The position numbers and the translations under genes are program-made. The notes under the pieces are model-generated. The model saw nothing but the letters and a program-made list of their open reading frames with translations, did no database searches and had not been told where the DNA came from. From contig CAIWVL010000046.1 in the NCBI GenBank assembly GCA_903916085.1, positions 1 through 33,525 on the forward strand: DNA of 33,525 bases. Reading direction: 5' to 3'. The DNA comes from an uncultured Spartobacteria bacterium (GTDB taxonomy: Bacteria; Verrucomicrobiota; Verrucomicrobiia; Chthoniobacterales; Chthoniobacteraceae). Position 1 is the stretch's first letter. Each line of letters starts with the position of its first letter. This document shows positions 16,883 to 25,067 of this stretch, piece after piece.

Positions 16883-17809
16883 TCAGACGATCTTCGCACT
16901 GGGCTCAGGCTTCGTCATCACCCACAAAACAACTCCCGCGAAAAGCAGGACGGCGACCGGCGCCAGCCCAATTTGAAGCTCCGGCCCCACCCAAGGCAGC
17001 ATTTCGAGCTTTCGTTCAGCAGCCTTGGAGAACAGGAGCTTCACCAAAACAAGCCCCCCATGAAATCCGATGCTCACCCAAAGCGAGCCCGTTCGTTGCA
17101 CCGCCAAGCCTAATACCAGCCCCAGCACCAAAAGGGTGCCAAACCCACCCAGGAATAAGAGCGGCTGCGCGAACTGATGAAACATGTGGGGCACCAATTC
17201 AAAACCCGACAGCCACCGTACCGTCTCCACCTGCACCGCCGGATCCGGCTTCAAGAAATGCACCATCGCGAACAGTCCACTCGTACACCATAACGCCACG
17301 GTCCGGCCTCGCGCCCGTTCTAAAAGCCCGCTTATGCCGCCCCGAAACAGGCTTTCCTCCAAAACCGCCACCGTTACCGCCGAGAACAGGACCTTGAAAC
17401 AGACGCCGGTCGAAGGCAGCGCATCCCAGACGTACACGCCACTCGCCAAATAGCCCCAGGCTAGCACCAACATCGCCCCCGCACCCATGCCGGCACCCAA
17501 CCATAAACGTCGCCGCCACAGCGGATCGGGCCGGAAGGCGGGCGGCGTCCAGCCCCGCACCCCGAGCCAGCGCACCAAAGGCCAGAACAACGCCACGGCA
17601 ACGACCAGCACTGCTCGGTTGAAATACTTTTGAAAGGCGTACTTTTTTAGAACCAAAAGCCAGCCCGCAGCCATCAGAGCGTGAGCCGCACCGTAAAGAG
17701 CCGGCGCCAGGAGAGCGCCTCCCACTAAAACAGCACCCAAGTAAGCCAGGATTTTTGCGAACTCTTTCACGATGCCCCGTATTCTCAACAGGCCGCGTCC
17801 ATGCTCCAC
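16883..17809 (-). CDS. CPBP-family intramembrane glutamic endopeptidase
   Basis: 308-aa polytopic membrane protein (several hydrophobic spans, for example 'ILAYLGAVLVGGALLAPALY' and 'LGAGMGAGAMLVLAWGYLAS'). The CPBP (ABI/Rce1-type) motifs are intact: 'AVLEESLFRGGI' (EExxxR), 'FAMVHFLKP' (FxxxH) and 'SIGFHGGLVLVK' (third motif). Family members are glutamate-type membrane proteases, in eukaryotes acting on prenylated CaaX proteins; bacterial substrates are mostly unknown. Ends 8 bp before parS site 4. Start ATG 17809 is the track start; no RBS helps decide. Confidence 0.85.
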   Translation of the reverse strand: MEHGRGLLRIRGIVKEFAKILAYLGAVLVGGALLAPALYGAAHALMAAGWLLVLKKYAFQKYFNRAVLVVAVALFWPLVRWLGVRGWTPPAFRPDPLWRRRLWLGAGMGAGAMLVLAWGYLASGVYVWDALPSTGVCFKVLFSAVTVAVLEESLFRGGISGLLERARGRTVALWCTSGLFAMVHFLKPDPAVQVETVRWLSGFELVPHMFHQFAQPLLFLGGFGTLLVLGLVLGLAVQRTGSLWVSIGFHGGLVLVKLLFSKAAERKLEMLPWVGPELQIGLAPVAVLLFAGVVLWVMTKPEPSAKIV

Positions 17810-17868
17810 TCCAAAACCCGCAGATCCGAATGTTTCCCGTGGAAAGAACGGCCCGAGACAGGCACGCT

Positions 17869-18171
17869 ATGGACATGAGAAATGTTCACGTCTGGAAAAC
17901 CGTCACTGACGGTGAAAAACGAGAAGCTCGGGCCGAACGGTTCGGAGGCCGTTGGCGCTTCCAAGCCAAACTGCGCTCAGAGGCCGTGTGGACCTACTAC
18001 GATACGCCCAGCCTCGAAGACCTCGAAGAATTGCGGGACATCCTGTGGCGAAAGTACCAGCGCAAACGTCTTCCCTGGGACGACGTCGCGTCCCTGGACA
18101 AAATGCTCGAAGACCGCCGTGCCGCCGAGCCCGCTGCGGACTCCCCCGCAACGGAACCTCCCACCGAGTAA
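17869..18171 (+). CDS. Small conserved-looking protein of unknown function
   Basis: About 100 aa from ATG 17869 (MDMRNVHVWKTVTDGEKREAR), or 98 aa from ATG 17875; the longer track ORF begins inside the upstream divergent region. The sequence is highly charged, with 'GRWRFQAKLRSEAVWTYYDT' followed by an acidic helix 'SLEDLEELRDILWRKYQRKR', a possible 'WDDVASLDKMLEDR' helix and a low-complexity Pro/Ala tail. I do not recognise the family. It looks like a soluble cytoplasmic protein. Standing divergent from CPBP and convergent with the ThuA gene, it has no informative operon partner. Confidence 0.55.
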   Translation: MDMRNVHVWKTVTDGEKREARAERFGGRWRFQAKLRSEAVWTYYDTPSLEDLEELRDILWRKYQRKRLPWDDVASLDKMLEDRRAAEPAADSPATEPPTE

Positions 18172-18172
18172 T

Positions 18173-18191
18173 CTTCCCCAGGGCGGGGGAG
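18173..18191. terminator. GC-rich hairpin between convergent genes
   Basis: CTTCCCC-AGGGC-GGGGGAG just after the small ORF and before the convergent ThuA stop. One G-T pair in a 7-bp stem and no T-run, so at best a weak or factor-assisted terminator. Confidence 0.3.
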
Positions 18192-18255
18192 GGCGCCCAG
18201 TCCGTGTCTCCCCACCCGCTCACCGCCCACCGCCCGTACCCATCTGCAACCAAAC

Positions 18256-19041
18256 TTACTTCTGGAGACGGCCGGTCACCCACAAAATCCCGCGGCTGAC
18301 TAGTTCGAGATACTCGGACGAGGCCACAACCGGGTTAGAATGACCCAGACTTGTGGAAAAAGAGCGCACCTTGCCGGCCTCGTTGACCCAGACGACCGGG
18401 TTCTCTTTGTTCAGCTTGTCACTGTGTGACGTGGCCAGAACCGTGGCGGTGTCCCACAGTTTCTCGATAATGTAGAGTTCGTCTTTTTCCGGAGTCACGA
18501 ACTCAGCTGGAAAACCTGCCATCACCGGGTGCTGAGGCACCGTCGGTTTGACCGTGAGAACGGCAGCGGCTTCATGGTACATGCTTTTCGAGCCGAGAAG
18601 ATCGCGCCAGAGGTTGGCATCTGCATCAGCCGCCTTACGGTAGCTATGCACTGAGCAGTGAAGAAACACTGCGGGCACTCCGCCCTCGGAGTGTGGCTTC
18701 GTAATGCGGGCAAGCATCGCCGGATCCTTCATCTCGCCGTAACACTCGTCGTGCACGACCACGTCATAGCCCTCGGCCCAGTTTTCCTTCGCGTACACCG
18801 AGGAAAGGTGATCCCGCACGGCCGCAGTATCCTTGCCATCGACCATCTCAACGTCGTGCACCACAGTCCACACAATGGGCACCCGGGCAGAAATGCCTTC
18901 TGTGAGAATGCGCTTCTGGTTTTCGTAATCGTGACAGCAGCCGCCGGCAATCAGAAGGGCCCGCAGAGGTTTGGGAGTATCGGCGATGACAGTCGAACCG
19001 AACAAGAGAAGGAGGGCGAGGAGCCGGGGCAGCATTTGCAT
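18256..19041 (-). CDS. Secreted ThuA-domain protein
   Basis: 261 aa from ATG 19041 with a signal peptide 'MQMLPRLLALLLLFGSTVIA'; the track start 43 codons upstream would overlap the divergent ABC gene. ThuA-like (class I glutamine-amidotransferase fold) motifs: 'ALLIAGGCCHDYENQKRILT', 'YDVVVHDECYGEM', 'AVFLHCSVHSYRKA' and C-terminal 'GKVRSFSTSLGHSNPVVAS'. Such proteins are abundant in Verrucomicrobiota and Planctomycetota, often tied to sugar or glycoside metabolism; biochemical activity is mostly unproven. Divergent from the ABC operon. Confidence 0.82.
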   Translation of the reverse strand: MQMLPRLLALLLLFGSTVIADTPKPLRALLIAGGCCHDYENQKRILTEGISARVPIVWTVVHDVEMVDGKDTAAVRDHLSSVYAKENWAEGYDVVVHDECYGEMKDPAMLARITKPHSEGGVPAVFLHCSVHSYRKAADADANLWRDLLGSKSMYHEAAAVLTVKPTVPQHPVMAGFPAEFVTPEKDELYIIEKLWDTATVLATSHSDKLNKENPVVWVNEAGKVRSFSTSLGHSNPVVASSEYLELVSRGILWVTGRLQK

Positions 19042-19090
19042 GACTTGGGACAAGCGTTGGGGGTTGAAAATGCCACGGCACGCATGACAC

Positions 19091-19119
19091 TTGGTATCTA
19101 GTTGAACCGCCTTTATACT
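19091..19119 (+). promoter_or_regulatory. Sigma70-type promoter of the ABC operon
   Basis: TTGGTA (19091-19096), 17-bp spacer, TATACT (19114-19119): the best promoter-like match in the window. The predicted transcription start lies about 7 bases before GTG 19133, giving a very short leader. Confidence 0.5.
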
Positions 19120-19132
19120 TAAGACATTTCCC

Positions 19133-19981
19133 GTGATTGCGTCAGCTATTTCCATTCGTAATCTCTCCAAACAATTCCAAGTGCCGTTCCGCCGCGAACC
19201 GGTGCACGCACTTCAGGACATCTCTTTAGAAATCCCCGCGGGCGAGGTGTACGGGCTACTCGGACCGAACGGTTCGGGAAAAAGCACCGCGATGAAAATA
19301 GTTCTCGGCCTTGTGAGTCCCACTTCGGGAACCACCTCTCTCTTTGGAATGGATTCACGCCAGGTAGAGAGCAGAGAGCAGGTCGGATTTTTACCTGAAA
19401 ACCCCTACTTTTACAAGTACCTCACGGGCTTAGAAACACTGCTTTTCTTTGGAAAACTATGCGGCCTTCGCGGCACAGCATTAAACGACAAAGCACGCGC
19501 ATTGCTCAAAACCGTGGGCCTCAGCGAGGCCGCCGACCGCCGTTTGGGCGGCTACTCGAAGGGGATGCTCCAGCGTATCGGTCTGGCACAAGCGCTTGTC
19601 GGCGACCCACGTTTGCTTGTGCTGGATGAACCCACGGCGGGCGTCGATCCCGCCGGTTCCCATGACATCCGCGATCTGATTCTCCAATTCAAGGCGCAAG
19701 GCATCACCGTTCTGTTGTGCTCACATCAGCTTAGCCAAGTGCAGGAAATTTGTGACCGTGTCGGCATTCTGCACCAAGGCTGCCTCGTCGCAGAGGGGCG
19801 CATCGAGGATCTCGTCTCCACTCGAAACCAAACGGAACTGGTGCTCGAAAACGCCACACCCGCCTTTTTAGAAGCGCTCGCGACCCTCGCCCAATCCTCG
19901 AACACGCGCATTCTCGCCCAGCGCAAACCGCACGCCGACCTGGAACGGTACTTTCTGGAAGTCACCCGAAACCAAGCCTGA
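19133..19981 (+). CDS. ABC transporter ATP-binding protein
   Basis: 282 aa, GTG start. Walker A 'LLGPNGSGKSTAMKIVLGL', Q-loop region 'VGFLPENPYFYKYLTG', signature 'LGGYSKGMLQRIGLAQAL', Walker B 'LLVLDEPTAGVDPAG' and switch His 'LLCSHQLSQV' are intact. Organisation is that of CcmA/NatA-type ATPases that pair with ABC-2 permeases. The permease follows after 27 bp. Exported substrate unknown; later genes of the run (GT9) hint at the cell envelope. Confidence 0.93.
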   Translation: MIASAISIRNLSKQFQVPFRREPVHALQDISLEIPAGEVYGLLGPNGSGKSTAMKIVLGLVSPTSGTTSLFGMDSRQVESREQVGFLPENPYFYKYLTGLETLLFFGKLCGLRGTALNDKARALLKTVGLSEAADRRLGGYSKGMLQRIGLAQALVGDPRLLVLDEPTAGVDPAGSHDIRDLILQFKAQGITVLLCSHQLSQVQEICDRVGILHQGCLVAEGRIEDLVSTRNQTELVLENATPAFLEALATLAQSSNTRILAQRKPHADLERYFLEVTRNQA

Positions 19982-20008
19982 GTTCTCACCTGCACCCGCC
20001 TTTTTCTG

Positions 20009-20890
20009 ATGCACGCCGCCCCCGCACACCACCTGTTTTCGCCTCGCCGGGTGATCGCCCTGGCGCACAACACACTCTTGGAACTCGTTCGACTGAAGGT
20101 ATTTTACTTTCTATTGCTGTTCGCCCTCCTCGTGATTGGGAGTTCCATTTTCACGGTAAAATTCAGCTTCCAAAACCCGCTCCAAGTTCTCAAGGACGTC
20201 GGCCTCGGTGCCATGAGCATTTTCAGCTGGCTCTTGGGTCTGTCGTGCACCGCTAACCTGCTTCCCAAAGATCAGGAAGACCGCACCCTCTACACGATTC
20301 TCGCAAAACCCGTGTCCCGATTTGAATACTTACTTGGCAAACTCAGTGGCGTGTTTCTGCTGCTGACAGTCGCTGTACTGCTCATGAGTGCGATGTTTGC
20401 CGGGGTGCTAGGGGTTCGAGAGCAGCAGGAGATTAACGAACTCACATTGAGCACCCCCCCCGAACTACTCGCTCAAGCGGTAGCGGCGGTGCACGCAGCC
20501 GCTTTCCAGGTCAGTCTTATTCCGGCAATCGCCCTGATTCTGCTCAAGGCTCTGCTGTGTTCCACCCTGACACTCTTCATCTCCACGTTCGCCACTTCTT
20601 CTGTATTCACGATCCTAACTTCGGTCGTGGTTTACCTCATCGGACACGTCCAAGGAATCGCCCGAGAAGCGTGGCTTGCAGGCGGGGAAGCCACTGCCTT
20701 TTTGAAAGTCTTGTCCGCCGCCGTGGCTCTCCTGTTTCCAGACCTCCAAATGTTCAACGTGGTGGATGAAGTCGCAGTCGGCACTGTTTTACCGGCCGGT
20801 CTATTTTGGCAAGTGAGCGGGTTTGGGGTACTGTACATCGCCGTCTATTTTCTACTGGCACAGGTTGTTTTCGCGTCCAAAGAGCTATAG
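20009..20890 (+). CDS. ABC-2-type transporter permease
   Basis: 293 aa with about six hydrophobic segments, for example 'VFYFLLLFALLVIGSSIF', 'MSIFSWLLGLSCTANLL', 'LSGVFLLLTVAVLLMSAMFA' and a C-terminal 'GVLYIAVYFLLAQVVF'. 'DQEDRTLYTILAKPVSRFEY' is the cytoplasmic coupling-type loop common in NatB-like ABC-2 permeases. Partner of the preceding ATPase; the next gene follows after 15 bp. Confidence 0.85.
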   Translation: MHAAPAHHLFSPRRVIALAHNTLLELVRLKVFYFLLLFALLVIGSSIFTVKFSFQNPLQVLKDVGLGAMSIFSWLLGLSCTANLLPKDQEDRTLYTILAKPVSRFEYLLGKLSGVFLLLTVAVLLMSAMFAGVLGVREQQEINELTLSTPPELLAQAVAAVHAAAFQVSLIPAIALILLKALLCSTLTLFISTFATSSVFTILTSVVVYLIGHVQGIAREAWLAGGEATAFLKVLSAAVALLFPDLQMFNVVDEVAVGTVLPAGLFWQVSGFGVLYIAVYFLLAQVVFASKEL

Positions 20891-20905
20891 CCGCCTTTCA
20901 TACGC

Positions 20906-21700
20906 ATGAAAAAAGTGCTTCTGGTCGCCGTTATTCTGCTGAGCTTCGGGCTTTTAAAAACGCCGCTTGAACAACACCTGCTCCAAACCCAACGGACCGC
21001 AGGCTTTCAAATGGCTCGGCTCAATCTGAACTCACGCACCCAACTGGGCCAGGGCGGGTTCATCGCCGCGCTGAGCGGATTCCGCGCGCTCATGGCAGAT
21101 TTGCTCTGGATTCGAGCGGGAACAGCCTTTGAACAAACCGCCTGGTCCCGAATGGAGCTCCTGCTGCACTCCGCCACGCAACTGCAACCTAAAGCAGTTT
21201 TATTCTGGGAAATGGCCCATTTTCACATGGCCTACGACGCAGCCACAAGCCGACGTATGGACGATAAACACCAGCCCGTGGCAGCGTTGCGCCGTAAAGC
21301 TGAGTTAGAGTTCATTCACATTGGAGAAGGCTTTTTGAAGGACGGCCTGGCCTTTAACCCAGAAAGCTCCCGGCTTTGGGAAAGGCTGGGGGACTTGTAC
21401 AACCGACGCCTGAGCAACCACGCGAGTGCCGCTGAGGCGTATGCCATTGCAGCAATCAAGCCCGGTGCCATGGGCTACCTGAGACGTTTTGCCGCTTATG
21501 AACTCGCCCGAGTGCCCAGCCGCGAAAACGAGGCCTACACCCAACTACGCGCCCTTTACGACGAGGGACCTGCTCAGAGAGTGCCCACCCTCGTCCATCT
21601 CGTACAGGAGTTGGAACAAAAATTGGCTGTTCCGATAGCCCAACGTGCCTATGTTCCTAAAGCGGCACCTGAACCCAGCGATCCCCCGCCAGCCCGCTAA
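20906..21700 (+). CDS. Unknown membrane-anchored, helical-repeat-like protein in ABC operon
   Basis: 264 aa. An N-terminal signal-anchor 'MKKVLLVAVILLSFGLLKTP' is followed by an all-helical domain, 'FIAALSGFRALMADLLWIRA', 'LLLHSATQLQPKAVLFWEMA', 'FLKDGLAFNPESSRLWERLG' and 'HASAAEAYAIAAIKPGAMGY', with TPR-like rhythm (P at helix ends, N-P-E-S). The tail is Pro/Ala-rich. I know no named family. Its 15-bp spacing from the permease suggests a partner subunit of the transporter facing the periplasm. Confidence 0.7.
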   Translation: MKKVLLVAVILLSFGLLKTPLEQHLLQTQRTAGFQMARLNLNSRTQLGQGGFIAALSGFRALMADLLWIRAGTAFEQTAWSRMELLLHSATQLQPKAVLFWEMAHFHMAYDAATSRRMDDKHQPVAALRRKAELEFIHIGEGFLKDGLAFNPESSRLWERLGDLYNRRLSNHASAAEAYAIAAIKPGAMGYLRRFAAYELARVPSRENEAYTQLRALYDEGPAQRVPTLVHLVQELEQKLAVPIAQRAYVPKAAPEPSDPPPAR

Positions 21701-21824
21701 TCTGGCGGAACTCGCAGGGTCGACGCCTTCAGCACCCGTCCAACACCCCACGCCTACCCCACGCCTCAGCGCACTTTCCACACCGCACGCGAAACAGACC
21801 GCGACCGCCCCTTGTCTTTCCCCC

Positions 21825-22547
21825 ATGCGCTACGCGATATTTGGCGACATCCACGCAAATCTCGAAGCCTTCCAAGCCGTGCTCCTCGATGCACGCGCCA
21901 ACGATGCGACAGAATACGTGTGTCTGGGCGACATCGTCGGATACAACGCCGACCCGTGCGCTTGTCTGGAAATGGTTCGCGACCTGCAATGTCCGGTTGT
22001 GAAGGGTAATCACGACGAGCAATCCGCCGAGTGGACTGATCTTGCCTACTTTAACGCCCTGGCCGCTCGCGCTATCCAATGGACGCGGGACCAGCTTACC
22101 CAAAGTCAAAAAGACTGGCTACGCGCCTTAAAGTTCAGTCGCCTCGTCCGCAACTTTACCATCGTCCACGCCACGCTCGATTCTCCGACGAGCTGGGGCT
22201 ACGTCATCTCGGATTTAGACGCCTCCGCGAGCTTCAGCTATCAGTGCACCCAACTGTGCTTTTACGGCCACACGCACGTCCCACGCGCTTACGTGCGCGA
22301 TGTGCGCATCAACGAAGTCCCTGCTTCCTCGCTCATCATCGAGCCCGGAAAGAAGTACTTCCTGAACGCAGGCTCCGTCGGCCAACCCCGTGACCACGAT
22401 TGGCGCGCCTCCTACGTCCTGTACACCCCCGCCACCCACACCGTGGAATGGCGTCGGGTTGAATACGACATTCAAACCACTCAAAACAAAATCCTCGCCG
22501 CCGGTCTTCCTGAACGCCTCGCAAGCCGTCTCGCTGAAGGGCGCTGA
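21825..22547 (+). CDS. Metallophosphoesterase (YfcE/calcineurin-like)
   Basis: 240 aa from ATG 21825; the track start 60 codons upstream overlaps the previous gene and has no homologous look. Metal motifs in order: 'IFGDIHANLEAF' (DxH), 'VCLGDIVGYNADP' (GDxxGY), 'VVKGNHDEQ' (GNHD), 'IVHATLDSP' (His) and 'CFYGHTHVPRAY' (GHTHxP), followed by 'FLNAGSVGQPRD'. Typical of bacterial DUF2437/YfcE-type phosphodiesterases of unknown substrate. Followed after 18 bp by the GT9 gene. Confidence 0.88.
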   Translation: MRYAIFGDIHANLEAFQAVLLDARANDATEYVCLGDIVGYNADPCACLEMVRDLQCPVVKGNHDEQSAEWTDLAYFNALAARAIQWTRDQLTQSQKDWLRALKFSRLVRNFTIVHATLDSPTSWGYVISDLDASASFSYQCTQLCFYGHTHVPRAYVRDVRINEVPASSLIIEPGKKYFLNAGSVGQPRDHDWRASYVLYTPATHTVEWRRVEYDIQTTQNKILAAGLPERLASRLAEGR

Positions 22548-22565
22548 TCTCGCAACCCGCTCCGC

Positions 22566-23549
22566 GTGAGAACGGCGTTCCAGCTTCCCGAACCACCCGG
22601 GACCATCCTCATCCTGAAGCCTAGTTCGCTGGGGGACGTCATTCACACACTCCCCGCAGTCGCCGCCCTCAGGCGGCACTGGCCCAAGGCACGGATCCGT
22701 TGGCTAGTGAACCCCGAGTGGGCACCTCTTCTCCAACACAACCCTGTGGTGGACGAGGTGCTCCTGTTCCCGCGCCCAAAGTTTCGCGGCCCGCTCGGTC
22801 CTCTACGCATGCTTTCTTGGGCACGCTCCTTTGCACCCGCGCACAAGGCTGACCTTGTGCTAGATTTCCAGTGCCTACTGCGTTCCGCCGTCATTGGTCG
22901 ACTGTGCCGCCGCGCCCATTTTTATGGCCTCTCTGACGCTCGAGAAGGTGCCCGCTTCTTTTACGACGCCGCCGCGCCTGTACGGCGTTCCCAGCACGCC
23001 GTGGACCGGTATCTCGCGCTTGTTCGGGCACTGGGCGTACCTGTGCCACAGCCACCGGCACCCCTGGAATGGACCTTGCCACCCTCCAGTCTGCCTGCTG
23101 GTTTTGAATGCTCAAAGCCCTTTATCGCCCTACATCCCTTTTCCCGAGGACAAGGTAAATCCCTCTCCCTGAATGAGGTGACGCTTCTTTGCAAGGCCTT
23201 GGCACCTGCACGCATTGTCCTCTTAGGACGCGCTGACACTGCGCCTGCGCCGCTGCCCAATGTGGAAAACTGGCTCAACCGGACCTCTCTGCCGGAGCTC
23301 ACAGCCGTGCTCCGCCATGCGACTTGGACCATCAGTGTAGATAGCGGCCCCATGCACATCGCGGCGGCGCTCTCGCCACGGGTGCTAGCATTGCACACTT
23401 GGAGCGACCCTCAGAAGGTTGGCCCCTATCCAGCGCAAGCCTGGGTTTGGAAAGATGGTGCGCTTTTTCAACGTGGAACCCCTGAAAGGCACATTGAAGC
23501 GCGCAATCTAACCAAGGTGGCAGCGTGGATGGCTAAACAGATGCCTTGA
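22566..23549 (+). CDS. Glycosyltransferase family 9 (heptosyltransferase-like)
   Basis: 327 aa, GTG start. N-terminal 'TILILKPSSLGDVIHTLPAV' is the ADP-heptose:LPS heptosyltransferase signature; C-terminal half has 'FIALHPFSRGQGKSLSLNEV', 'RIVLLGRADTAP', and 'WTISVDSGPMHIAAALSPRV' (GT-B nucleotide-sugar site). Known role of the family: transfer of heptose (or another sugar) to the lipopolysaccharide core, cytoplasmic face. Supports an outer-membrane organism. Last gene of the 19133-23549 run. Confidence 0.9.
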   Translation: MRTAFQLPEPPGTILILKPSSLGDVIHTLPAVAALRRHWPKARIRWLVNPEWAPLLQHNPVVDEVLLFPRPKFRGPLGPLRMLSWARSFAPAHKADLVLDFQCLLRSAVIGRLCRRAHFYGLSDAREGARFFYDAAAPVRRSQHAVDRYLALVRALGVPVPQPPAPLEWTLPPSSLPAGFECSKPFIALHPFSRGQGKSLSLNEVTLLCKALAPARIVLLGRADTAPAPLPNVENWLNRTSLPELTAVLRHATWTISVDSGPMHIAAALSPRVLALHTWSDPQKVGPYPAQAWVWKDGALFQRGTPERHIEARNLTKVAAWMAKQMP

Positions 23550-23631
23550 ATTAGATACACAAGGTGTTTCTCATTATTGCCAAACTCGCTGCTTCCCCAA
23601 AAGCCCGCGTGCCAACCCAAACACCACCCCT

Positions 23632-24930
23632 ATGATGATCACCTCCCACTCCAAAGCCGCCGCCGCTGCTCTCAGCGCCGCCGCATTACTCACAGGTGCC
23701 GCTATCGCCGGCGATAGCTGTTGCAAAGACGGTTCCTGCGCCAAAAAAGACGAAGCACCCAACTTCCCCGGACTCACAGGCGACTGGGGCGGCGTGCGTT
23801 CCACTTTGAAAGAGCACGGGTACGAAATTAACGCCTCTTACACCGCCGAACTCTTTGGCAACGTCAAAGGCGGTATGCGCCGGAGCGCCGTATTCGACGG
23901 GTTGCTCAAGATGTCTCTGGACGTCAATTTGGAAAAGGCCGTTGGTTGGTCCGATGCAACCTTCCGTATCAGCGGACTTTATCCCCATGGCACGAGCGGA
24001 ACGCTCCGCAATGTGGGCGATAAATCTATCTTCTCCAACATCGACGCCTTCGACACCTACCGCCTCGTAGATTTCTGGGTAGAACAGAAATTCGCAGAAG
24101 GCAAACTCGCGTTGAAAGTCGGACAGATGCGTGTGGACGATGAATTCGGCGTCACGGACTCTGCTGCGCTCTTCATCAACAGCACGTTCGGCGTCCCTAA
24201 CCCGCCCTACACCGCGATGCCCATCGCCGACTATCCCGTGGGTGGCCTTGGTATTCGGCTACGCGTCGAGCCTCTCGAAGGTCTTTACGGCATGGCAGGT
24301 ATCTACGACGGAAATCCCTCCTCTGGCGACTTTGCCGACCCCTCCAACGGCCAGATCGGCGGTGCAGCACGCCACGGCACCGATTGGGCCCTCCGCAAGA
24401 GCGAAGGCACGCTTTACACGGGCGAAGTGGGTTATCAGCGTTCGAACTGCGCTTATCCCGGCGCGGTGCGCGCGGGCTTCCTGCGTCATACCGACGACTT
24501 TGCGGATGTTTCAGGAAACGGCAACCAGCATAGCTCCAGCACGTCCTCCTACTTCGTGATCGACCAAATGGTGTGGCAGAAAGCACCAAAGTCCACGGAA
24601 GGCCTCAGCACCTTCTTGCGCGGCACGATGGCCCCCAAGGGCAGCAGCCCCATGGACAACACCATCCAAGCTGGCGTTGTTTACACAGGCCTCGCCACCT
24701 CCGACGACAAAGTCGGGCTCGCTTACGCCCGCAACAAGTTCAGCCCCCACCAGAGCGACTCAGCTGGCAATTCGCTCAATCGCGAAGCCATCACCGAGCT
24801 CTCCTACCAGATCCCGGTGCAGCCTTACCTCCGCGTCCAGCCTGACTTGCAATACATCAGCCATCCCGGCGGCTCCTCCCTCAACAACAACGCTTGGGTC
24901 ATTGGCGTTCGCGCGATCCTCGACTTCTAA
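23632..24930 (+). CDS. OprB-family carbohydrate-selective porin
   Basis: 432 aa. Start at ATG 23632 or 23635 gives a signal peptide ending 'LTGAAIA'. OprB hallmark 'FPGLTGDWGGVRSTLKEHGY' right after a short Cys-containing stretch ('DSCCKDGSC'), then alternating amphipathic beta-strands, 'LALKVGQMRVDDEFG', 'INSTFGVPN', 'YPVGGLGIRLRVEP', and a C-terminal strand ending in Phe ('WVIGVRAILDF'), as expected for BAM recognition. Role: passive sugar uptake across the outer membrane. Strong C-ending codon bias suggests high expression. A solid terminator follows, so monocistronic. Confidence 0.92.
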   Translation: MMITSHSKAAAAALSAAALLTGAAIAGDSCCKDGSCAKKDEAPNFPGLTGDWGGVRSTLKEHGYEINASYTAELFGNVKGGMRRSAVFDGLLKMSLDVNLEKAVGWSDATFRISGLYPHGTSGTLRNVGDKSIFSNIDAFDTYRLVDFWVEQKFAEGKLALKVGQMRVDDEFGVTDSAALFINSTFGVPNPPYTAMPIADYPVGGLGIRLRVEPLEGLYGMAGIYDGNPSSGDFADPSNGQIGGAARHGTDWALRKSEGTLYTGEVGYQRSNCAYPGAVRAGFLRHTDDFADVSGNGNQHSSSTSSYFVIDQMVWQKAPKSTEGLSTFLRGTMAPKGSSPMDNTIQAGVVYTGLATSDDKVGLAYARNKFSPHQSDSAGNSLNREAITELSYQIPVQPYLRVQPDLQYISHPGGSSLNNNAWVIGVRAILDF

Positions 24931-24950
24931 AAAACTCGACGCCTTCTTAG

Positions 24951-24998
24951 AAAAGACGGGAGCCACCCTCACAGGGCGTGGACTCCCGTCTTTTTTTT
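24951..24998 (+). terminator. Rho-independent terminator of the porin gene
   Basis: 12-bp perfect stem AAAAGACGGGAG / CTCCCGTCTTTT (24951-24962 with 24983-24994), extendable by CCAC/GTGG over a bulged A, followed by a run of T. The best intrinsic terminator in the window. Confidence 0.92.
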
Positions 24999-25067
24999 GG
25001 ACGCGCATCCCCCCATAATTCCCCTTTGCAGAGCGTCCGGCGGGTGTAGCGTTCGGGCATATCTTTT

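Noticed and set aside
17830-17846. GTTTCCCGTGGAAAG upstream of the small ORF as a degenerate parS
   Set aside because: The central CACGTG is not present; symmetry is different from the four true sites.
17199-17876. 225-aa minus-strand ORF
   Set aside because: Alternate frame of the CPBP protease gene; no motif or membrane pattern.
23468-23482. CAACGTGGAACC in the GT9 gene as parS
   Set aside because: Half-site only; left arm does not match.
25001-25067. LexA/SOS box before recA
   Set aside because: Looked for GAAC-N4-GTTC and CTGT-N8-ACAG type palindromes; none is present.
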